From Cichorium intybus (taxonomy: Eukaryota; Streptophyta; Magnoliopsida; Asterales; Asteraceae), in the NCBI GenBank assembly GCA_023525715.1, contig CM042012.1, forward strand, positions 46,275,941-46,339,940: 64,000 bases of DNA. The letters run 5' to 3'. The notes under the pieces were generated by a model that searched no databases, was not told the origin of the DNA, and saw only the letters and a list, made by a program, of their open reading frames with translations. A program made the translations under genes and the position numbers. The stretch's first letter is position 1. Each line of letters starts with the position of its first letter. Of the stretch, positions 47,331-57,540 are shown in pieces.

Positions 47331-48093
47331 TACCAAACAACTCAGCATATCACTAATAACCATGGCTTCCATGAATAAACAAAGAACGTTGATATGGATT
47401 GTTGTTTGGTTCGTGAACGGGTGGAGTCATAGGACATCAAGCCCAGTTGTATTAGCAATAAGGATCAAGTTGCATGCATCTTTACCAAACTGCTTGGAAC
47501 TGAGCGGTTTTGGTTTTTGCTTGACAAGTTAGGCATTCATGATCTTCAGTGTCCAACTTGAGGGGAGTGAAGGAAATGACATGAGGCATATATATTCTTT
47601 CCTTTATTTTAGCCTTCATTTAGATATATTTTTATCCTTTCTTAGCTTGTATTATATAAACGCTCTTGGCCTATCTTTTGAGTTAATCAGAAACCCTAAA
47701 TAACTTCAATCAATAGTTGTGCTACTTTTCAAATGTTCACAAGGTGAGTTAAGGTAATTTCTTTTTTATTTTCATATTTCATTTCCCTAAAATTAAAACA
47801 ATGATGTAGGAGGTTAGATACATAAATGATCACCAAAAAGATGAATTCAGAAGGTAAATCTTCATGAGTTTTGTGTACATTTTTTGTTTGCAAATTTATT
47901 TACCTAAAATTGGTCACGATGATACAGGTGGCTAGCAATTGCATCGGTGATCAAGAAGACAAAAACATGAACTACATAAGGTAATGTTAATCTTGTAAAA
48001 TTTTTTGCAAAGTTTATTTACTAAAAATTGATCATGATTATGCAGGAGGCTAGCAATGACATCAATGTCCAAGAACAATAACGTGAAGTACAT

Positions 48094-48968
48094 GTAACTT
48101 TGAGCATTTTTCCTTGTAATAATTTTTGATCCAATTTAACAGTGAACTTTTAGTTTATTATTTTACCCTATATAACATTGCACTTTATCGTTCAAAATTG
48201 GATATTGTTTTTTTACCCCTAATATAAGCCGGTTTTTATGCATCTCTACTCCCAACTCACTTGTCTCTGGACACCGACATCAACGCCATTTTGAACTTTT
48301 TTCAAACTTTAAGGCAAAGCAAACCCAAAGACCTTTACAAATGGGAATTGATATTTCCACTTACGAAATTTATTCATCCACATGAAATATATGTTTTGTT
48401 GACTTGTATGATAGTTGTAAATGTATTGTACATCATGTGGATGAATCAAAATTTTAAGTGGAAATATCACTTCCCTTTACAAATAGGAGAATTACCATAG
48501 ATCAATATTACAAAAATACATCACTAAAGAAAACCTTAGTAAAACCATCCTTGAATTGTTCTTAATCAGTTCATATGGATTTGTACAATTCTTTTGGTAA
48601 TGAGTTATCGATCCACTTGACATAGTCGCAACATGCGGTTGCATCTTGTACATAAATGTACTAACTTGGGGAAGATACAATCTTTAATCACAAATTTCAA
48701 AATTTTCAACTAATGACCTTATTTTGGTTTGTTCTGTTCTGCGTCCACATACACAAAGTCCTTACTCCTTACCAAGGAAGTCAATGAATTAAATGATCCC
48801 CGAACTTCTCTCCTTCGTTACCAAATTCATACGCGATTAATGGGAAAGAATATGATAATGTGATGGGGTTTTAAAAAGCGTTATTCAAATTGTTCATGAG
48901 TTAATAATGAACTAAACGTTTATGGCATATCTCAAATATAAATTGCATTCTTTCAAATCCTAGAAGCA
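48094..48968. other. intergenic, no gene recognised
   Basis: Short frames on both strands (48261-48680) have no recognisable domain. A phrase 'tttattcatccacatg' near 48367 is echoed in reverse as 'catgtggatgaatca' near 48434, giving a small inverted repeat. Confidence 0.4.
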
Positions 48969-49511
48969 TTATGTGTTAGGTGTGTGGAGGCTTAGAAGGA
49001 TGCAAGACAAAGCAATTTTTCCCCTGCTACCACCCATGGTTGATTACAATTTCACAAGTCAAAAGAAAGTTGGTGAACTACACATTTTTTCTAAATTGGC
49101 TAGTAGCATGAAGCCTATATAAAGAGGCGTATAATACAATACAATATGTACCACACAACACAAAAACACAGAGCAATAAAACATTCCTAGTTATCCGCCG
49201 TGGACGTAGGTCATTTTTGGACCGAACCACGTTAAATTCTTGTGTTCTTAATTTGTGAGCTGCGTGTGTGAGTTTAGTGTTCGTATGCTAAGTGTCTCGA
49301 TCCTATCAAGTGGTATCAGAGACTTGGTATAGCTCCAGAGAGTGATTTTCTGTTTTTGGGTCGAAAATTTTTTGTCTCAAAAACGATTTAGGTTTACGCC
49401 GTTGGAATGGTCTCGTTCTGCAGATTCCGAAAATATATTTTTTCGAATTTTTCGACCACCGGAAGACCTCCAAATCGCCGGTCAAACGTTCGCCGGAATA
49501 GTGACCGAAGA

Positions 49512-49790
49512 AACCAGATCGCCGGAGAAGACGACACTGTAACGCCGGAGTCCGCCGGAGAAGACGACACTGTAGCACCGGAGTTTCGCCGGAGAAGACG
49601 ATACTGTAGCATATTTTGAAAAACAGTCCCTGAACTTTCAGAAAATTGCAGTTTAGCCCCCAAACTTTCAGAAAATTGCTGTTTAGCCCCCGACTTTTCA
49701 GAAAATTGCTGTTTAGCCCCCTGAACTTTCAGAAAATTACAGTTTAGCCCCTAAATTTCAGAAAAATTGCATTTTCACCCTTAACTTCTG
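49512..49790 (+). repeat. two tandem repeats in the copia 5' untranslated region
   Basis: At 49512-49610 a unit with 'cgccggagaagacgacactgtag' occurs about three times at roughly 35-40 bp spacing. At 49622-49790 a unit with 'aactttcagaaaattgc' and 'gtttagcccc' occurs about five times at roughly 31-bp spacing. They lie between the primer-binding site and the gag start. Confidence 0.85.
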
Positions 49791-49817
49791 GAAGAAAAGT
49801 GCATTTTGTCCGTTAAA

Positions 49818-52184
49818 ATGGCAGAAGACGGTAAAATTAAAATTGAGAAGTTTGATGGTACTGATTATAGATTTTGGAAGATGCAAATTGAAGATATGCT
49901 GTATCAGAAAAGTTTGCATTTGCCTATGTTGGGCGAACAACCGGATGACATGTATGATGAAGATTGGAAGTTGTTGGATCGACAAGCCTTGAGTGTAGTT
50001 AGGCTTTCATTGGCAAAGAGTGTTGCCTATATCATTGTCAATGAAATAACTACTTATGGAGTATTTAAGGCTTTGTCCAACATGTACGAGAAGCCGTCCG
50101 CTTCAAACAAAGTGTTCCTCATCAAACAGTTGGTTAACACCAAGATGAAGGAAGGCATGTCGGTTACCGCTCACATAAACGAGTTTAACTCGATTATTTC
50201 TCGTTTAGCCTCAGTTGCAATAAAGTTTGAAGATGAAGTACAAGCGCTCCTCCTTTTATCATCTTTGCCCGACAATTGGTCAGGCACAGTCACAGCTGTT
50301 AGTAGTGCATCTGGCACTACCAAACTCACTTTCGAGAGTATTCGTGACTTGATTGTAAATGAAGATATCAGACGGATAAGCAACTGTGAGACTTCTAGTT
50401 CTAGTTCTATATTGCATACAGAAAGTAAAGGAAGAAAAAACGAAAGAGGACGTGGTCGAGGCAGATCAAAGTCCAGAAAAAGAGGACAGTCAAAAACCAG
50501 AAAAGACATTGAATGCTGGAATTGCAAAGAAAAAGGTCACTTTAGAAGCCAATGCCCAAAACCACAAGCTGAAAAGAAAGAAGTAAATAATGTATCCTCT
50601 AAAGAATCAGGAGATTTTCTCATATGTTGTGTTGAGAATTCAGCAGAATCCTGGATTATGGATTCAGGTGCTTCTTTCCATGCCGTCTCATGCCCAGATA
50701 TGGTCAAGAACCTACAAACAGGTGCTCTTGGCAAAGTTCGTTTGGCCGATGATCAAGTGCTTGATATTACGGGCATTGGAGACATAGATTTGAAGACCTC
50801 CTTAGGAACCACGTGGACATTGAAAGATGTCAGGGTTATCCCAAACTTAAGGAGAAAGTTGATTTCAGTTGGTAAGTTGGATGATGAAGGGTTTGATGTT
50901 CACTTTGGGGGTGGACAATGGAAAGTGGTCAAAGGCAACTTGGTGATTGCCAAAGGAAAGAAGAAAGGCACTCTATACATGGTAGAGATACCTAGTGATG
51001 GTGTTCATGCCGTAACTACAAATCCGAGTCCATCTAATTTATGGCACCAACGACTCGGATACATGAGCAATAAGGGATTGAAGATGTTGGCTCAGAAAGG
51101 GAAGTTTCCATACTTGAAGAAAGTTGAAACAGAATTCTGTGAATCCTGTGTTCTAGGGAAACAAAAGCGGGTTACTTTTGTAAAGACGGGGAAGACACCG
51201 AAAGCTCAGAAGTTAGAGCTTGTTCACTCGGATGTATTTGGACCAACACCAGTTTCATCTCTAGGAGGCAAAAACTACTATGTAACATTTATCGATGATT
51301 CAACACGCAAGGTATGGGTCTATTTTCTTAAAAATAAATCTGATGTATTTGATACTTTTAAGATATGGAAATCTGCTGTTGAAAATGAAACTGATTTGAA
51401 GGTAAAATACCTGAAGTCGGATAATGGTGGTGAATACATAAGCAAGGAGTTTGTTGACTACTGTGCCAAGCAAGGGATAAAGATGATCAAGACGGTCCCA
51501 GGAACCCCTCAGCAGAATGGTGTACCTTATGCATCTGCAGTTGGTAGTCTCATGTATGCAATGGTATGCACGAGACGAGATATTGCACATGCAGTGGGAG
51601 TTGTTAGTCGATTTATGTCCAATCCGGGGAGAGAACATTGGGAAGCAGTTAAATGGCTGCTAAGATATTTGAAGGGGACTTCAAAAGTGGCATTGCATTT
51701 TAAAGGGAAATATGTCATTCTAAAGGGTTTTGCAGATGCAGACCTTGGTGGTTGCAAAGACTCATACAAAAGCACTACCGGGTATGTCTTTACAGTGGGA
51801 GGCACTGCAGTGAGTTGGATGTCTAAACTCCATAAAAGTGTTGCCCTTTCAACCACAGAAGCAAAGTATATGGCAGTTGCTGAAGCAAGCAAAGAGCTTA
51901 TATGGTTGAAGAACTTTCTCGAAGAACTTGGCAAGGAACAAGTTGATTGTGCACTGTTTTGTGATAATCAAAGTGCAATACACCTTGCAAAGAATCTTGT
52001 CTTCCATTCAAAGACAAAGCACATACAGCTGAGATATCACTTCATCAGAGAAAGAATTAATGATGGTACTCTGAAGTTGAAGAAGATCAAAGGAACTGAA
52101 AATCCAGCTGATATGTTGACTAAGGTTGTTACCTTAGAGAAGTTGAAGCTTTGCATAGCTTCAACTGGCCTTCAAGATAATTGA
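49818..52184 (+). CDS. copia Gag-Pol with in-frame deletion (Gag-PR-INT'/RT'-RNase H)
   Basis: One frame of 788 residues from the first ATG (49818). In order: Gag (from KIEKFDGTDYRFWKMQIEDM), an Arg/Lys/Ser-rich stretch, the zinc knuckle CWNCKEKGHFRSQC, the protease site WIMDSGASFH, the integrase HHCC-type zinc region (LWHQRLGYMS to ESCVLGK) and the integrase core start (HSDVFGP, DNGGEY). It passes TPQQNGV directly into VPYASAVGSLMYAMV, which belongs to the RT C-terminus. RNase H follows (ADADLGG, LSTTEAKYMA, CDNQSAI). The third integrase acidic residue and the RT YVDD box are therefore absent, although the frame is kept. It could make Gag, protease and RNase H but not copy or insert itself. 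Confidence 0.9.
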   Translation: MAEDGKIKIEKFDGTDYRFWKMQIEDMLYQKSLHLPMLGEQPDDMYDEDWKLLDRQALSVVRLSLAKSVAYIIVNEITTYGVFKALSNMYEKPSASNKVFLIKQLVNTKMKEGMSVTAHINEFNSIISRLASVAIKFEDEVQALLLLSSLPDNWSGTVTAVSSASGTTKLTFESIRDLIVNEDIRRISNCETSSSSSILHTESKGRKNERGRGRGRSKSRKRGQSKTRKDIECWNCKEKGHFRSQCPKPQAEKKEVNNVSSKESGDFLICCVENSAESWIMDSGASFHAVSCPDMVKNLQTGALGKVRLADDQVLDITGIGDIDLKTSLGTTWTLKDVRVIPNLRRKLISVGKLDDEGFDVHFGGGQWKVVKGNLVIAKGKKKGTLYMVEIPSDGVHAVTTNPSPSNLWHQRLGYMSNKGLKMLAQKGKFPYLKKVETEFCESCVLGKQKRVTFVKTGKTPKAQKLELVHSDVFGPTPVSSLGGKNYYVTFIDDSTRKVWVYFLKNKSDVFDTFKIWKSAVENETDLKVKYLKSDNGGEYISKEFVDYCAKQGIKMIKTVPGTPQQNGVPYASAVGSLMYAMVCTRRDIAHAVGVVSRFMSNPGREHWEAVKWLLRYLKGTSKVALHFKGKYVILKGFADADLGGCKDSYKSTTGYVFTVGGTAVSWMSKLHKSVALSTTEAKYMAVAEASKELIWLKNFLEELGKEQVDCALFCDNQSAIHLAKNLVFHSKTKHIQLRYHFIRERINDGTLKLKKIKGTENPADMLTKVVTLEKLKLCIASTGLQDN

Positions 52185-52695
52185 AGAGAAGGCCAGGGTA
52201 ACTAGGAAGGAGCTAAGATCAAAAGTGTTTTTTGGATTGCACAGTTGAACCACATGTGAAGATTGTTTCGTGGCTTCAAGTGAGAGATTGGAAACATGTT
52301 GCAGGAATTGGATGGCAGAGAATGACCAAGTTGTTGAAGCCTCCAAATGGGAGATTGTTAGGTGTGTGGAGGCTTAGAAGGATGCAAGACAAAGCAATTT
52401 TTCCCCTGCTACCACCCATGGTTGATTACAATTTCACAAGTCAAAAGAAAGTTGGTGAACTACACATTTTTTCTAAATTGGCAAATAGCATGAAGCCTAT
52501 ATAAAGAGCAGCGTAATACAATACAATATGTACCACACAACACAAAAACACAGAGCAATAAAACATTCCTAGTTATCCGCCGTGGACGTAGGTCATTTTT
52601 GGACCGAACCACGTTAAATTCTTGTGTTCTTAATTTGTGAGCTGAGTGTGTGAGTTTAGTGTTCGTATGCTAAGTGTCTCGATCCTAATATTATG

Positions 52696-53640
52696 TCCAT
52701 ACGTATTTTGAAGAAAATTGATCTATGGATGCTAGTTTTATGGAAGTTTCACTAGTGATTTTTATACGTAAACCTCATAGCAATTATATTTTTGCAGTTT
52801 TTGCTGATAGTTCAGCGTGGATTTTACCTTTATACTACCAATGGACAAAATTCGTTGCTAAATGTTTTCTAGAAGTCGAAAATACGTACTTACAGATGGA
52901 AATCATTGCCAAAAGTGACGAAAATTGTCTCTAAATCCATCACTAATTGGTCTTTACTTTTCATATTCATACATACAAATTATTAACTTTTTATTTGCAG
53001 TTAATATTCCTAATTTTGGAATTAGTCCGTTGCTAAATACTTGTGAGGCGACGTGCATACGTCGATATAGCATTGGAATGGCGGATTTGTCTGTCGCTAC
53101 TTGCTTTCTAGTAATGTCTTTTGGTTTTGGAAAAGTAACAGAGATGTTTAAATTAATGAAACATATGTGAACAATAGAAATGTGAAAGCATAAGAATTTT
53201 AGAGCATCTTTAGCCTCACAAGTTTTGTAAAATTTAATAGTATCATGTCATAGTTGTATCATAATTAAACAAAGCTTTGGTAACCAAATCCAATAAACAT
53301 ATATGTACTTAATTTATTGGGAAAAGCGGCCTACGTCCCGGCTGAATATGTACTTATATAATATTTATACGTAGACATTGTTTCATTTATTGGAGGTCCT
53401 ATGTGTGTTAAAGCTTTCATCCATTAAAAATGTATAATCCATAGTTCCATACTGCTTTATTAATACCATGAAAATTAAGAAAAAATTACTACCTATCTAT
53501 TAACATAATTAAAGTATTCTAATAGAAAAAAAATAATAACGTAGTTAATATGAACATTATAATCCAGTATACAACATTAATAACATAATTCGTATTCAAA
53601 ACCTATGGCTCATGTTAATTAATGATAAAATTTCTTGTTA
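52696..53640. other. intergenic, possible CACTA-like subterminal fragment
   Basis: No gene recognised. Phrases such as 'ttcgttgctaaatg', 'gtccgttgctaaatac' and 'gcgacgtgcatacgtcg' recur at 52840-53100 and resemble subterminal repeats of plant CACTA elements, with related wording again at 55340-55700. No CACTA terminus was found in this stretch. Confidence 0.35.
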
Positions 53641-53726
53641 ACTTATAATATGAGGTGGTGTGTCAAATCATAAAACCGAGCAAGGATCGTCCCGCTTCCA
53701 CATAAGGGGTGTGCCCAGAACACGCC

Positions 53727-53734
53727 TATAAATA
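53727..53734 (+). promoter_or_regulatory. TATA box of the nicotianamine synthase gene
   Basis: TATAAATA lies 108 bp upstream of the start codon in 'cgcctataaataagcc', a strong match in the expected position. Confidence 0.7.
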
Positions 53735-53834
53735 AGCCACCATCCTTGGACAGTTGCATACAAACACAATCGGTTCTTTGTTTTTTGATATACAAAGAGT
53801 TTATCTTAAAAGCTTGTCCACCAAAAATCTGAGT

Positions 53835-54812
53835 ATGGAATCACTACAAAAAGAGACCATTTTGGTAGAGAAGGTGTGTGAGATTTATCATAAAATTTCA
53901 AAGCTTGACAGTCTAAAACCATCCAAAGATGTTGACAGCCTCTTCATTGAGCTGGTACGCATATGCATCCCACCCTCTTCTATCAACATAGCCACACTCC
54001 CTGCCAACGTTCAAGAAGTAAGGTCAAAGCTCATAAGACTTTGTGGCGAAGCTGAAGGCCATCTTGAAGCGCACTTTTCCACCATTTTAGGCTCTTTCCC
54101 AAATCCTCTTCACCATCTAAATGAATTCCCTTACTACTCGAATTACCTAAAGCTTAGCCGTCTTGAGTTTGACATTCTCACAGAACACTATTCAGCATCA
54201 AGACAAGCCCCTAAGCGTCTTGCCTTTGTGGGGTCTGGCCCAATGCCTCTAACTTCAATTGTCTTGGCCACTTATCATCTCAAGGACACCATTTTTCACA
54301 ACTATGACATAGACTCTATGGCAAATTCGATGGCCTCTCATCTTGTTTCTTCTGATCCTGATTTGTCCCGAAGAATGGTATTCCACACTGCCAATATAAT
54401 GGATGTGACAGACGAGTTGAAGGAATATGATGTCATTTTCTTGGCTGCGCTTGTCGGGATGGATATTGATGAGAAGGTTAAAGTGATTGATCATTTGGCA
54501 AAGTACATGGCCCCAGGTGCTTTGCTTATGTTGAGGAGTGCTCATGGTGCCCGTGTCTTTCTTTATCCGGTGGTGGATGCACAACTTCTTCAAGGGTTTG
54601 ATGTTCTCTCCGTTTTCCATCCAACTGATGACGTCGTTAATTCAGTTGTGATCTCACGTAAGATTGCAGAGCCTGTTAGCATTGATCATGGTGATACTCA
54701 TCATCATCATCATGAGTGGAGGATCGAATCCACCATGCCGCTGAGTTGCAAGTATTGTGAGTCCCAAGCTTTCAACAATCCTTTCGGCCTGATGAAGATG
54801 GTAGATGAATAG
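53835..54812 (+). CDS. NAS: nicotianamine synthase
   Basis: Condenses three S-adenosylmethionine molecules into nicotianamine, the metal chelator needed for iron, zinc and copper movement. The intronless frame has 325 residues, in the usual family range, and 53835 is the first in-frame ATG. The SAM-binding segment KRLAFVGSGPMPLTSIVLA lies at about 127-145, followed by NYDID (156-160). IFLAALVGMD (201-210) and GALLMLRSAHGAR (228-240) are typical family blocks. The acidic/aromatic core around 96-104 (NEFPYYSNY) is also conserved. An unusual HGDTHHHHHE cluster (about 285-294) and CKYCES near the C-terminus add possible metal ligands. A TATA box lies at 53727 and a polyadenylation-type AATAAA at 54931. 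No related gene is adjacent. I do not place it in the Arabidopsis-syntenic block. Confidence 0.96.
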   Translation: MESLQKETILVEKVCEIYHKISKLDSLKPSKDVDSLFIELVRICIPPSSINIATLPANVQEVRSKLIRLCGEAEGHLEAHFSTILGSFPNPLHHLNEFPYYSNYLKLSRLEFDILTEHYSASRQAPKRLAFVGSGPMPLTSIVLATYHLKDTIFHNYDIDSMANSMASHLVSSDPDLSRRMVFHTANIMDVTDELKEYDVIFLAALVGMDIDEKVKVIDHLAKYMAPGALLMLRSAHGARVFLYPVVDAQLLQGFDVLSVFHPTDDVVNSVVISRKIAEPVSIDHGDTHHHHHEWRIESTMPLSCKYCESQAFNNPFGLMKMVDE

Positions 54813-54930
54813 TGCTCGTTCTACGTTAACTAAAATTGGTATTCCTATAAAGTTTTGGTATGTGTTTGCTTGAAAATGTGAGAATGAATGTCTTTATCTC
54901 AGTATTTGTTGTCTTTCTGAAAATTCTAGA

Positions 54931-54936
54931 AATAAA
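54931..54936 (+). terminator. polyadenylation signal candidate for nicotianamine synthase
   Basis: AATAAA lies 119 bp after the stop codon, a suitable distance for a plant near-upstream element. Confidence 0.4.
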
Positions 54937-56118
54937 GAATCATATTTTGTTTTACAACAATGTCTGATTCAGAATCGATCAAGTCTGAAAACTCATTTCC
55001 CATTCTTTTTACTTAATTTTCAATAATTTAGAATTTCCAAATTTTATATCCTTCGTAACTTAAGAAAGAAAGACTTACACTACCATGTAAAAGAAATATT
55101 TTCTCTAATTGGAACGTTCCATTGGAAATATTATCTTGTAAACGTTATAGACAAAAAAATGAAGATAAGACATAAGAAGAAGAAACCATAAAAAGAACAC
55201 CAACACTAGTACACATTCTATCTTGCGGACTTGCACGTTTATATTAGATTATTCAGGTAAGATTGAATTTAAGTTTGTATGATGTAAAAAGCTCTTTAGG
55301 ATGCAAAACCAGTAGCCACAAGAAAAAGGACGTTCCACACAGTTTATTTTGTCGCTTATCTGTGTGTGAAACATTTCTGTGACAGACTAGTGACGGATAG
55401 TAGATGGTCGCATATCGTGTTTAATTTTTAGACGAAATCCTCCAAATCAACGATGGATGTATCTGTCACAATCTTTCTTTTTTCACAACATTTAAAAATA
55501 AAAGATTTTCCACCAACGAACACGAACCGAAGTTTAAACAACCAAACTACGACAGATTTATAACCCAACAACGAGGGACATATAGCGACGCAACGTTTGC
55601 CATGGATTGACGTCGGTCAACATAGCGACGGATAAGCCAGGAACACAAGGGTTTACGGTCTTTGGCAACAAATTGGTTTGCGACAGATGGCTATTGCCAA
55701 TTCCTCATTAACTTAACAGTTTTTTAATTATATAATTGTGGAGAAATGAGATTTTAGATTTTTCTATAACGTAGAACAAGTAATTATAACAAACAATTAA
55801 ATCCATATTTTTCGGTATCAACCGAAGTAATAAACATAAATCTAGGAAAACCCAATAGAAAATATCTAGAAATATAGAACTACCGGGACAAGCTGGGAGT
55901 GGTGTTAGGCGGGTTGATGAAGGACAAGCTAGGAGTGGTGTCGAGTGGGTTGACGAATGGGTATTTCATGTGCATCCTTGCATGAATTTCGCGAAAAGAT
56001 CATCCAAACTTTTTTTGTAGATTAGCCTTAGACTGTTTACCTTCTTTTTTATTTGTTGTTGAAGTCGTGCTTCCATCTCCTCCCATTGCGTTATCCCCAC
56101 TTGAATTTGGGTCTACAC
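54937..56118. other. intergenic; GCGACGGAT-type repeats at 55340-55700
   Basis: No gene recognised. Between 55340 and 55700 variants of 'tagcgacggat', 'tgtgacagac' and 'gcgacagatgg' recur in both orientations, like CACTA subterminal motifs, but no terminus is visible. At 55890-55950 'gacaagct(g/a)ggagtggtgt' with 'gggttgacga' occurs twice about 40 bp apart. Confidence 0.4.
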
Positions 56119-56127
56119 GTCTCTTAC

Positions 56128-56438
56128 GCTATGTTTTTTAGTTTAATTAAAGAATGGAAGGGAAGGAAGGGGAAGTAGATGTGTGTTCTTGAGTTTTTTT
56201 AATAGAAGGGTGGGAAACAATATGCGTTCTTGAGTTTTCTTAAAGGAGGGGAATGAAAGGGAGAGGAAGGGAAAGATAGAAAAATTACTCTTGAAGGCTA
56301 CCCTCCCAAATATGGGAAGGGATTCCCTTCCATTCCATTCCATTCAATTCCTCTTCCCTTTACCTTCCTTCCCTCTCCTCCCCTTTCTTTCACTTCCATT
56401 CCATTCCGTTCATTTTTTAACCGGAGAACATAGCGTTA
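56128..56438. mobile_element. purine/pyrimidine-skewed MITE
   Basis: About 310 bp with inverted ends (GCTATGTTTTTTAGTTT on the left; GCTATGTTCTCCGGTTAAA on the other strand at the right). The left half is GGAAGGG-rich and the right half CCTTCCC-rich, so the whole unit can fold back. The 9-bp direct repeat GTCTCTTAC (56119-56127 and 56439-56447) is probably the target duplication, with a 4-bp asymmetry at the right end. Confidence 0.6.
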
Positions 56439-56589
56439 GTCTCTTACCGACAATAATGTTAAAATAAACATAGTTAGTAAATAATAAAAGTATGAAAATA
56501 CCAAAGTACCTACTTAATTGTTTTATAAATAACAAAATTAAAAAACAATATATAGTTATAAGCAATACACTTTATTAATTAGATATATT

Positions 56590-56960
56590 TTTTCATCCAT
56601 GATAGCGATAGCAACATACGTTATTTTTAATTCATAACAGCAACGTATTTTATTTTTTGCCTATAATAGCAACATACTTGTTTTTACTAATATAGGCAGG
56701 TACTTACATTTTTTTTATCCATAATATAACATGCTTACATTTTTAACCACAATAGCAACACACGTTATTTTTATCCAGAATAGCAACATACTTTACGATT
56801 TTTATCTATAGAGACAATATATTGTATTTTCTATTCATAACAAAATATAGTTACCAATTATCTATACTAGAAACATACTTTGTTTTCATCCATAACAACA
56901 ATACACATTACCTTTTTTTTTACCAATATAGACAATATACTTTATTTTTAATCCATAATG
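56590..56960. repeat. degenerate tandem repeat, unit about 33 bp
   Basis: About eleven units of a phrase like 'atccataatagcaacatacttta' with T-rich linkers. Non-coding; unit length and sequence are variable. Confidence 0.75.
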
Positions 56961-57326
56961 TTATGCAGATCCAAAAACCAAACTTATGATACCAATGAGA
57001 TTAAATCTAGAAAACAATAAGAATTTAACCAAAATAATTGAACTCCTTTAATTTCTCATGAATGTGGTTTTTTACAAAAAGAAGAAGGGGAAATCTCTAA
57101 TAAAGTCCCAATATTTTGGGTCAGTTTACGGAAAAGTCCTAAATTAATTTTTTTTACAAAAAAAGACATAATACCGGTTAATGTTATCGAATCAACCCTT
57201 TTTGACATTTTCAGCAGGTCAACTAGCCACGTAGCGTGCAATGTTGGACAAATAGCTGATGTAGCATGCCATGTCAGCAAGTACTTTACTTAGAAAAAAT
57301 ATCATTCATAGATAAGAAAGAGAAGG

Positions 57327-57395
57327 GCGTGGGAATCAAACCCAAAACCTCCCACTTACAAACCAAGCAACTTACCACCAAGCTTAAAGGATTAT
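57327..57395 (-). repeat. tRNA-like (SINE head) sequence 1
   Basis: Minus strand: AAGCTTGGTGGTAAGTTG (box A-like) and GGGTTTGATTCCCACG (box B-like) with tRNA-like spacing. Acceptor-stem pairing is absent, so it is not called a tRNA gene. Confidence 0.5.
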
Positions 57396-57469
57396 GCGAC
57401 ATATTCTCGGTGCGTTATTATATAATGCGTAACTCTGGAGATTAAAATTCGAATAAATGGGAACAAAAC

Positions 57470-57540
57470 GCTGCTCGGAGAATCGAACTAACGACATCCT
57501 GACAATCATCAAAGGTTCTTACCACTGAGCTAAATCTGTT
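57470..57540 (-). repeat. tRNA-like (SINE head) sequence 2
   Basis: Minus strand: TTAGCTCAGTGGTAAGAAC is a very good box A and TTAGTTCGATTCTCCGA a very good box B. No convincing acceptor stem closes it, so it is read as a tRNA-derived SINE head or pseudo-tRNA. Confidence 0.55.

Larger units (their letters stand above)
41391..47731 (+). mobile_element. decayed full-length Ty1/copia element with nested insertions
   Basis: The left LTR (about 41391-41553) and right LTR (about 47577-47731) share 'atattctttcctttatttta', 'aatcagaaaccctaaa' and terminal TTTTTCA/CTTTTCA. Internal remnants run in order. Gag is at 41611 onward (MSNPGGSTTETPPILSFDPN). The zinc knuckle KCKHCGNSRHT is near 43980, then protease VIDSGATKHIACHDS. 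Integrase includes FVNGGEFASNHMVNFYEDNG, and RT pieces include IDSKWGCKIKHKSLGEVELY and PSTFPMEQNLRLED. An RNase H end lies before a GAGGGGAGTGAAGG polypurine tract. Stops and frameshifts are everywhere. No matching target duplication was found. Confidence 0.75.
41168..48093 (+). repeat. array of repeated exon-like units, split by a copia insertion
   Basis: At least five related plus-strand units lie near 41168-41221, 41341-41383, 47810-47854, 47932-47981 and 48045-48093. Most are preceded by an intron-like tract ending in AG and followed by GTAA. Translations are alike, for example ASNDINVQEQ, ASNCIGDQEDKNMNYIR, VRYINDHQKDEF and SNENYQQEQ. The intron-like parts are also similar ('tttgcaaatttatttacctaaaattg'). 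With the copia (41391-47731) removed, spacing is about 113-173 bp. Stops occur inside some units, so this may be a dead gene segment or a non-coding tandem repeat. Confidence 0.5.
48974..52690 (+). mobile_element. young Ty1/copia element with internal deletion
   Basis: A 3717-bp element with two 335-bp LTRs (48974-49308 and 52356-52690) that I read as differing at fewer than about ten positions. A perfect 5-bp duplication TTATG flanks it (48969-48973 and 52691-52695). LTRs start TGTTAGGTGTGTGG and contain a TATATAAAGAG TATA box. The primer-binding site TGGTATCAGAGAC is near 49311 and the polypurine tract AAATGGGAGAT precedes the right LTR. LTR similarity and a clean frame imply a recent insertion. 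A deletion of integrase and most of RT makes it non-autonomous. Confidence 0.92.

Noticed and set aside
53838..53850. CACTACAA motif as a CACTA transposon end
   Set aside because: It lies inside the start of the nicotianamine synthase coding sequence and has no partner terminus.
56590..56960. CRISPR-like regular repeat array
   Set aside because: Units are degenerate and contiguous without unique spacers, and this is a plant nuclear sequence.
57470..57540. Possible functional tRNA gene
   Set aside because: Box A and box B are good but no acceptor stem can be formed and neighbours show the same SINE-like layout.
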